From JAVVEZ01 sp032250895 (GTDB lineage Bacteria > Pseudomonadota > Gammaproteobacteria > Pseudomonadales > Pseudohongiellaceae): a DNA stretch of 64,000 bases. The notes below the pieces were generated by a model. It searched no databases. It saw only the letters and a program-made list of their open reading frames with translations, and was not told the origin of the DNA. Where the stretch lies: contig JAVVEZ010000003.1 in NCBI GenBank assembly GCA_032250895.1, positions 20,715 to 84,714 of the forward strand, in the 5' to 3' direction. Below are positions 60,047-64,000 of the stretch, one piece after another. The first letter of the stretch is position 1; each line of letters starts with the position of its first letter. The position numbers were made by a program, and so were the translations under genes.

Positions 60047-61228
60047 GTGAATCCGATGAAAACTACCCTTGTTCGCTTAAGTCAGCTGGCCCTGCTGGCG
60101 GCCGGTATCGACAGCGCGATGGCGCAGCCGCCGCAGGTCAGTGCGGCCAATAATCCCATGGAGGTCGATCCCGCCGAGTATCTGGATCGCATCGAACTGC
60201 CCGAAGGCTTCAGCATCTCCATTTATGCCTCAGGCCTGGAAGCCGCCAGATCCATGGCGCTGGCCGACGATGGCACGCTCTATGTCGGCAGTCTCGGCCC
60301 CCTGGGTGGTCCGGCAGTCGGCAAGGTGTATGCGGTGACCGACAAGAACAGGGACGGTCGTGCGGATGAGGTGCTGACGATTCTGGAAGGGCTCAACTTC
60401 CCCAATGGGGTGGCCCTGCGTGATGGCAGTCTCTACGTCGCGGAACTCAACCGCATCCTGCGCTATGACCAGGTGGCCACCAGGCTTCATGACATGCCGG
60501 CCCCGGTCGTGGTGAACGATTCCTTTCCGGATGATTACATGCACGGCTGGAAATTCATCAATTTCGGTCCCGATGGCAAGCTCTATGTGCCGGTGGGCGG
60601 CCCCTGCAACACCTGCGAAAGCGAGAAGGAAATATACGCCACCATCAACCGGATGAACGCTGACGGTTCCGGCCTGGAAATCTTCGCCCGGGGCGTGCGC
60701 AATTCCGTGGGCTTTGACTGGCACCCGGTGACCGGTGAACTCTGGTTCACCGACAATGGTCGCGACCTGTGGGGCGATACCACTCCCCCGGAAGAACTCA
60801 ACCATGCCCCGGTTGCCGGTTTGCATTTCGGCTTTCCCTACCGCTACGGCAAGACCCTGGTGGACAGTGATTACAGCACCAGCCTGAGCGCCAGTGATTT
60901 CACCCCGGCAGCCCTGGAAATTCCCGCCCACAATGCCGGGCTCGGTATCGAGTTCTACACCGGCAGCAGTTTCCCGGCGCAGTACCGCAACCAGTTGTTT
61001 GCCGCCTATCACGGTTCCTGGAACCGCAATCCGCCGGATGGCTACAAAATCCGCCTGATGCGCTTCGAGAACAACCAGGCCGTGGGCTTTGAAGACTTCG
61101 CCAGCGGCTGGATGATAGACGACAAATACTGGGGCAGGCCCGTCGACATCGAACTGATGCCCGATGGCTCCATGCTGGTCTCCGATGACTTCAACGGCGT
61201 GATCTACCGCATCGCCTACGGCAAATGA
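60047..61228 (+). CDS. PQQ-dependent sugar (glucose/sorbosone-type) dehydrogenase, exported
   Basis: 393 residues from GTG 60047, six bases after GAAGGAG; ATG 60056 is possible. Signal peptide ends at SAMA. A beta-propeller of the GSDH/sorbosone dehydrogenase family follows: LPEGFSISIYASGLEAARSMAL (pieces at about 43-64), NGVALRDGSLYVAE, GPDGKLYVPVGGPCNTC (about 181-197), ELWFTDNGRDLWGDTTPPEELN and the late AAYHGSWNR and DGSMLVSDDFNGVIYRI. Such enzymes oxidise sugars in the periplasm with PQQ; PQQ use is a family inference and the substrate is open. It stands alone. Confidence 0.85.
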   Translation: MNPMKTTLVRLSQLALLAAGIDSAMAQPPQVSAANNPMEVDPAEYLDRIELPEGFSISIYASGLEAARSMALADDGTLYVGSLGPLGGPAVGKVYAVTDKNRDGRADEVLTILEGLNFPNGVALRDGSLYVAELNRILRYDQVATRLHDMPAPVVVNDSFPDDYMHGWKFINFGPDGKLYVPVGGPCNTCESEKEIYATINRMNADGSGLEIFARGVRNSVGFDWHPVTGELWFTDNGRDLWGDTTPPEELNHAPVAGLHFGFPYRYGKTLVDSDYSTSLSASDFTPAALEIPAHNAGLGIEFYTGSSFPAQYRNQLFAAYHGSWNRNPPDGYKIRLMRFENNQAVGFEDFASGWMIDDKYWGRPVDIELMPDGSMLVSDDFNGVIYRIAYGK

Positions 61229-61722
61229 GAATCTAGGGTCAGCGCAAAACATAGCGGCTGCTGGCCCTTGTCTTATCCTGCACCAGGGCTGATGGACAGG
61301 GAAGGCAACCACGGACTCGAAGAGATACACCGACAGCAGCAACTGCTTATTCAATACAAACTGCAATATATCGGTGTTCTTTCTGGCGCAGGCGCGTAGC
61401 GATCCCATTGGCAAAAAACTGCACGCTCTATCAAACTGGCCTGTGTATTCCTATTTCTTTGGGTTCAACACGGCAAGATGCTTAATAGGCTTTAGCTTCC
61501 AATGGGTTGGTACTTGCCCCAGCCACAGAAGCTCTGAATCCTTATATTCTGAACTCACTCGCCGGCCCTCATGAAGTCTCATTCTGGCCCAGTTTTGGCT
61601 CACGCGCAGCGATTGGGCCAAATGCCAAAGACTGATAACCAGTTGATATACTGTGTATATCTTTCAACTTGGACCATCCACTTTGGCTCAAGACGCCTTG
61701 ATAAGCTCCAGCTTGAGCCAAA
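61229..61722. other. Non-coding gap without recognised feature
   Basis: 494 bp between the dehydrogenase and the accessory minus-strand genes. I find no gene, RNA or strong hairpin. A short frame on the minus strand (61569-61892) overlaps the next gene and shows no family features. The G+C content is lower than in the genes to the left, which may mark the border of an acquired region. Confidence 0.5.
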
Positions 61723-63357
61723 TCATGGTAAATAGTAACGCGTACCACTTCTCGCTCCCTCTGATACCAGGCGTCGCTCATCCAACAGTTGGGTAATGCT
61801 GCGTTTAATGCGGGATCTTGGTATCTCCAGGCCAACACGCTGGTGGATCTGACCGATTCTAGCGCCAGGGTAGCGCCCGACATCTTCCTCAATCAGCGCC
61901 AGCAAGCGATGTGGCTCAATACGTTTCAACGTCGTACCACCCGAAAAATCCAGTTCTTGCAGCAGCTTGGCGGTGATGAAATAGCGGGTGGCCTTGGTTC
62001 GACCCCGCGTTTGCACAATCCCCCAATCGACGAGGCGCTTCAACCAAAGCTGTACATTGTCGGTGGACCCCAGCTCCAATGTTTCAGCCAACTCTCGGGT
62101 CGTCATGGTTTCTTGTTGAGCCAGCAATCCGAGAACGATCCGCTCACGCTGGCTCAACTGATAAAGTTGATCTGCCTGGGTAATAAAATCGATCACCTCC
62201 GGTTTGAGGATGCGGCGACGAACAATCACCTGGACGCGGTCAAATGATTCGATCAATTCAGGTGCCGGACGACCCTGAGAAAGCAGCACTTCATAAACTT
62301 TGTCAAAGCCGCTGCCTTCACGCTCCATCAATTTCAGATCATGAAACAGACGGGCCATATGCTCATTGCGACGAACCGTCATATGCAGAATATTGCGAGG
62401 TGTCACGCCCAGCGGCAAAGGTCCCGGATTAACAATTTCAAGGCGATCCGGGTACAGCGACAGAAATATGTCTCCCCGCTGTGTATAGGGCCTGTGAACG
62501 ATAGCATTGACGAGCAGTTCACGCACAACCACCTCGTCGTAGGCCGGCACATGTTGACGAAAAAGACCGTCGGGCAGCTCATAACGCTCCCGAAAATCCG
62601 GCACTTCCTGCCAAACGACCTCGATCAACTCCATGGGATTCAGTGAGTAGTCATCCCAGACTGATTTGTTCACTTTCTGTCCGTGATCATCGTACTTGAT
62701 GAACTGAATCACAGGCGCAGTCCCCAGCAATGAGCGGTGCCGCTGTTGGCCTACACACAACACCCCCAGATTGGTGAGATAGTCGCCGTGGGCCAGTAAA
62801 TAATGATCCAATATCTCTGCATCGCTCTTTTCTTTGACCGATGCTTTCACGCGATCGGAATTCTTCAAATCCGACACCAATCTGGTCAACAATATCTCGT
62901 CAACACTTGACCGGAGTACCTGAAGGTTGGTCCGCGTCTCCCAGGGCAGACTGGCTCGCTCAGTTGCCAGCCTGAGCACATCATCGCCAGTGACCGGTTT
63001 GCTTTGGTCAGCGACGCGCAGGTAATAGCGCCCGCCGGTCGTTGAGGCGACCGACAGTGAACGTGGCACAGACAGATTGATGTACTGACCGCCGTTGTCA
63101 GCTGTAACGACATCCGGTAGCACCGTCACATTGACACACAGTTCAGCAACTCTGCGCCGAAGAATATCAGGAAGGTCTTTCGGTATCTTCTGGTTTTGAG
63201 GAGGAGCGGACTCGCCATCTTCGAGACCGATCAATAGATGCCCACCCGAGGCGTTGGCAAAGGCGATGCAGTCTTTGACAAGTTCATCCCAGTCCGCAGT
63301 TTTCCCTGTTACGGACTTCAAAGACTTGTTGTCGAGCAACTGACCTTCTTCACTCAC
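61723..63357 (-). CDS. AlbA_2-domain ATP-binding protein with winged-helix tail
   Basis: 544 residues from GTG 63357; the GTGA overlaps the stop of the upstream HsdM-like frame by 4 bp, so they are coupled. N-terminal AlbA_2/Schlafen-like domain: LDNKSLKSVTGKTADWDELVKDCIAFANASGGHLLIGLED in pieces (about residues 8-48). The middle is a GHKL-like ATP-binding region as in the RecG-related/divergent AAA-4 group: VVVRELLVNAIVHRPY (about 296-311), DRLEIVNPGPLP and EREGSGFDKVYEVLL. Winged helices follow (about 405-544). These proteins often sit in type I restriction or defence loci; function is inferred at most as regulatory or accessory. Confidence 0.8.
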   Translation of the reverse strand: MSEEGQLLDNKSLKSVTGKTADWDELVKDCIAFANASGGHLLIGLEDGESAPPQNQKIPKDLPDILRRRVAELCVNVTVLPDVVTADNGGQYINLSVPRSLSVASTTGGRYYLRVADQSKPVTGDDVLRLATERASLPWETRTNLQVLRSSVDEILLTRLVSDLKNSDRVKASVKEKSDAEILDHYLLAHGDYLTNLGVLCVGQQRHRSLLGTAPVIQFIKYDDHGQKVNKSVWDDYSLNPMELIEVVWQEVPDFRERYELPDGLFRQHVPAYDEVVVRELLVNAIVHRPYTQRGDIFLSLYPDRLEIVNPGPLPLGVTPRNILHMTVRRNEHMARLFHDLKLMEREGSGFDKVYEVLLSQGRPAPELIESFDRVQVIVRRRILKPEVIDFITQADQLYQLSQRERIVLGLLAQQETMTTRELAETLELGSTDNVQLWLKRLVDWGIVQTRGRTKATRYFITAKLLQELDFSGGTTLKRIEPHRLLALIEEDVGRYPGARIGQIHQRVGLEIPRSRIKRSITQLLDERRLVSEGARSGTRYYLP

Positions 63358-63926
63358 GCCGACAGCTCCTCGATCATCTGCTTGATCCGGTCGGTACATT
63401 GCTTCAAATCTGTGTCGATTTCTTCCAGCGGGCGCGGCGGCTTGAATACATAAAAATGTCGATTGAATGGAATCTCGAAACCGGCAATGCCCACCTCGCC
63501 ATCCAGCGCATCAGTCTTTGATTCATCAATCCAGGCATCGGGCACATGGGGCTTCACTTCGCGCTCGAAGTAGTCGTAGACGGACTGCCCCAGCGGCACA
63601 TTCTCATTGTTGCGCAGGCTGCTGTCGGCCTCTGGCTTGCCTTTGTTCTTGCCCTTTGTTGCCACCACGATATTACCCTGCTCATACTGGTGCCCAGAAG
63701 CGCGCAACAGAAGCTGCTCGCGGACCGTATCGGATTTGTTCTGATGGGCTTTGACCTCGCTCAACACTTTGGCCTTGGTACTTTCCAGCACGCATTCCAT
63801 GCGCCGCAACAAGGTAAAGGGCAGGATAATACGGCCATACTGGGATTGTTTGAAGTCTCCGCGCAGGAGGTCGGCAACCGACCAGAGGAAGGCGGTTGTC
63901 TGGGAATGGCTTTCGGTGTTCATCAA
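63354..63926 (-). pseudogene. hsdM: Type I restriction methyltransferase HsdM, internally deleted remnant
   Basis: 190-residue intact frame joining the two ends of an HsdM protein. Residues about 7-55 (TTAFLWSVADLLRGDFKQSQYG, FTLLRRMECVLE) are the HsdM N-terminal helical domain. Residues about 95-190 (VATKGKNKGKPEADSSLRNNENVPL, YDYFEREVKPHVPDAWIDESKT, IPFNRHFYVFKPPRPLEEID) are the C-terminal end. The whole SAM-binding and NPPF/Y catalytic core, several hundred residues in the family, is missing, so it cannot methylate DNA. The frame has no stop or shift. It may be a dead remnant or a retained non-catalytic protein. Upstream lies 74 bp to the window edge. Confidence 0.8.
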
Positions 63927-64000
63927 TGTACCTGGTTGATAAGTCCTTGTTGAACGAAGCCGCTGCGCGGCAAATTTTTGTCTTGGTCCTCCTTTGTGAA

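Noticed and set aside
61569..61892. Minus-strand 107-codon frame at the end of the AlbA_2 gene
   Set aside because: Half of it overlaps the AlbA_2 gene in another frame; no family sequence or ribosome site seen.

Overview
The window looks like chromosomal DNA of a gammaproteobacterium. It has an LpoA/YraN/DiaA/DolP cluster (LpoA is a gammaproteobacterial protein), SspA/SspB next to the bc1 complex, a full division and cell wall (dcw) cluster running into lpxC, secA, argJ and mutT, and a pilB-pilC-pilD-coaE-yacG block beside pilA. Gene order resembles pseudomonad-type relatives rather than enterics. A meso-DAP type MurE, LpxC and lipoproteins show a Gram-negative envelope. No genus can be named from sequence alone.

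Layout. 1-4.2 kb: end of rpsI, its terminator, then petA, a gene encoding cytochrome b and cytochrome c1 as one polypeptide, sspA and sspB. 4.3-8.9 kb: minus-strand lpoA-yraN-diaA-dolP diverging from rsmI. 9.0-9.4 kb: RNase P RNA. 9.56-33.2 kb: an uninterrupted plus-strand dcw cluster (mraZ to ftsZ), then lpxC, an M23 peptidase, secA, argJ and mutT; a five-unit 10-bp repeat array beside the mraZ promoter looks like the MraZ operator. 33.1-38.4 kb: minus-strand pilB-pilC-pilD-coaE-yacG and a small SRPBCC protein. 38.8-45.5 kb: pilA behind a sigma-54 type promoter, followed by an apparent sugar/glycosylation locus (TMTC-like membrane enzyme with TPR tail, GT2, LPG-synthase/YbhN-like membrane protein, methyltransferase, very AT-rich glycosyltransferase). 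45.5-49.8 kb: mixed accessory genes (ComB-like phosphatase, metallo-beta-lactamase fold protein, DUF1080 lipoprotein), nadC and ampD. 50-54.5 kb: aceE-aceF behind two GntR-like operators. 54.5-59.3 kb: yajQ, an alkyltransferase-like protein, fxsA, groES-groEL behind a heat-shock promoter, a coiled-coil membrane protein and tRNA-Leu. 59.3-64 kb: accessory end with a large palindrome, a one-domain ModE, a sugar dehydrogenase, an AlbA_2-type ATP-binding protein and an HsdM that has lost its catalytic centre.

The most noteworthy points are the b/c1 fusion, an FtsI whose SxN motif reads SSQ, the ordered MraZ operator, two different large palindromic elements that each abut a stop codon in convergent gaps, two families of short dispersed repeats at gene borders, the pilin-adjacent glycosylation island, and the core-deleted HsdM translationally coupled to an AlbA_2 protein. 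No CRISPR array, complete transposase or prophage was seen.
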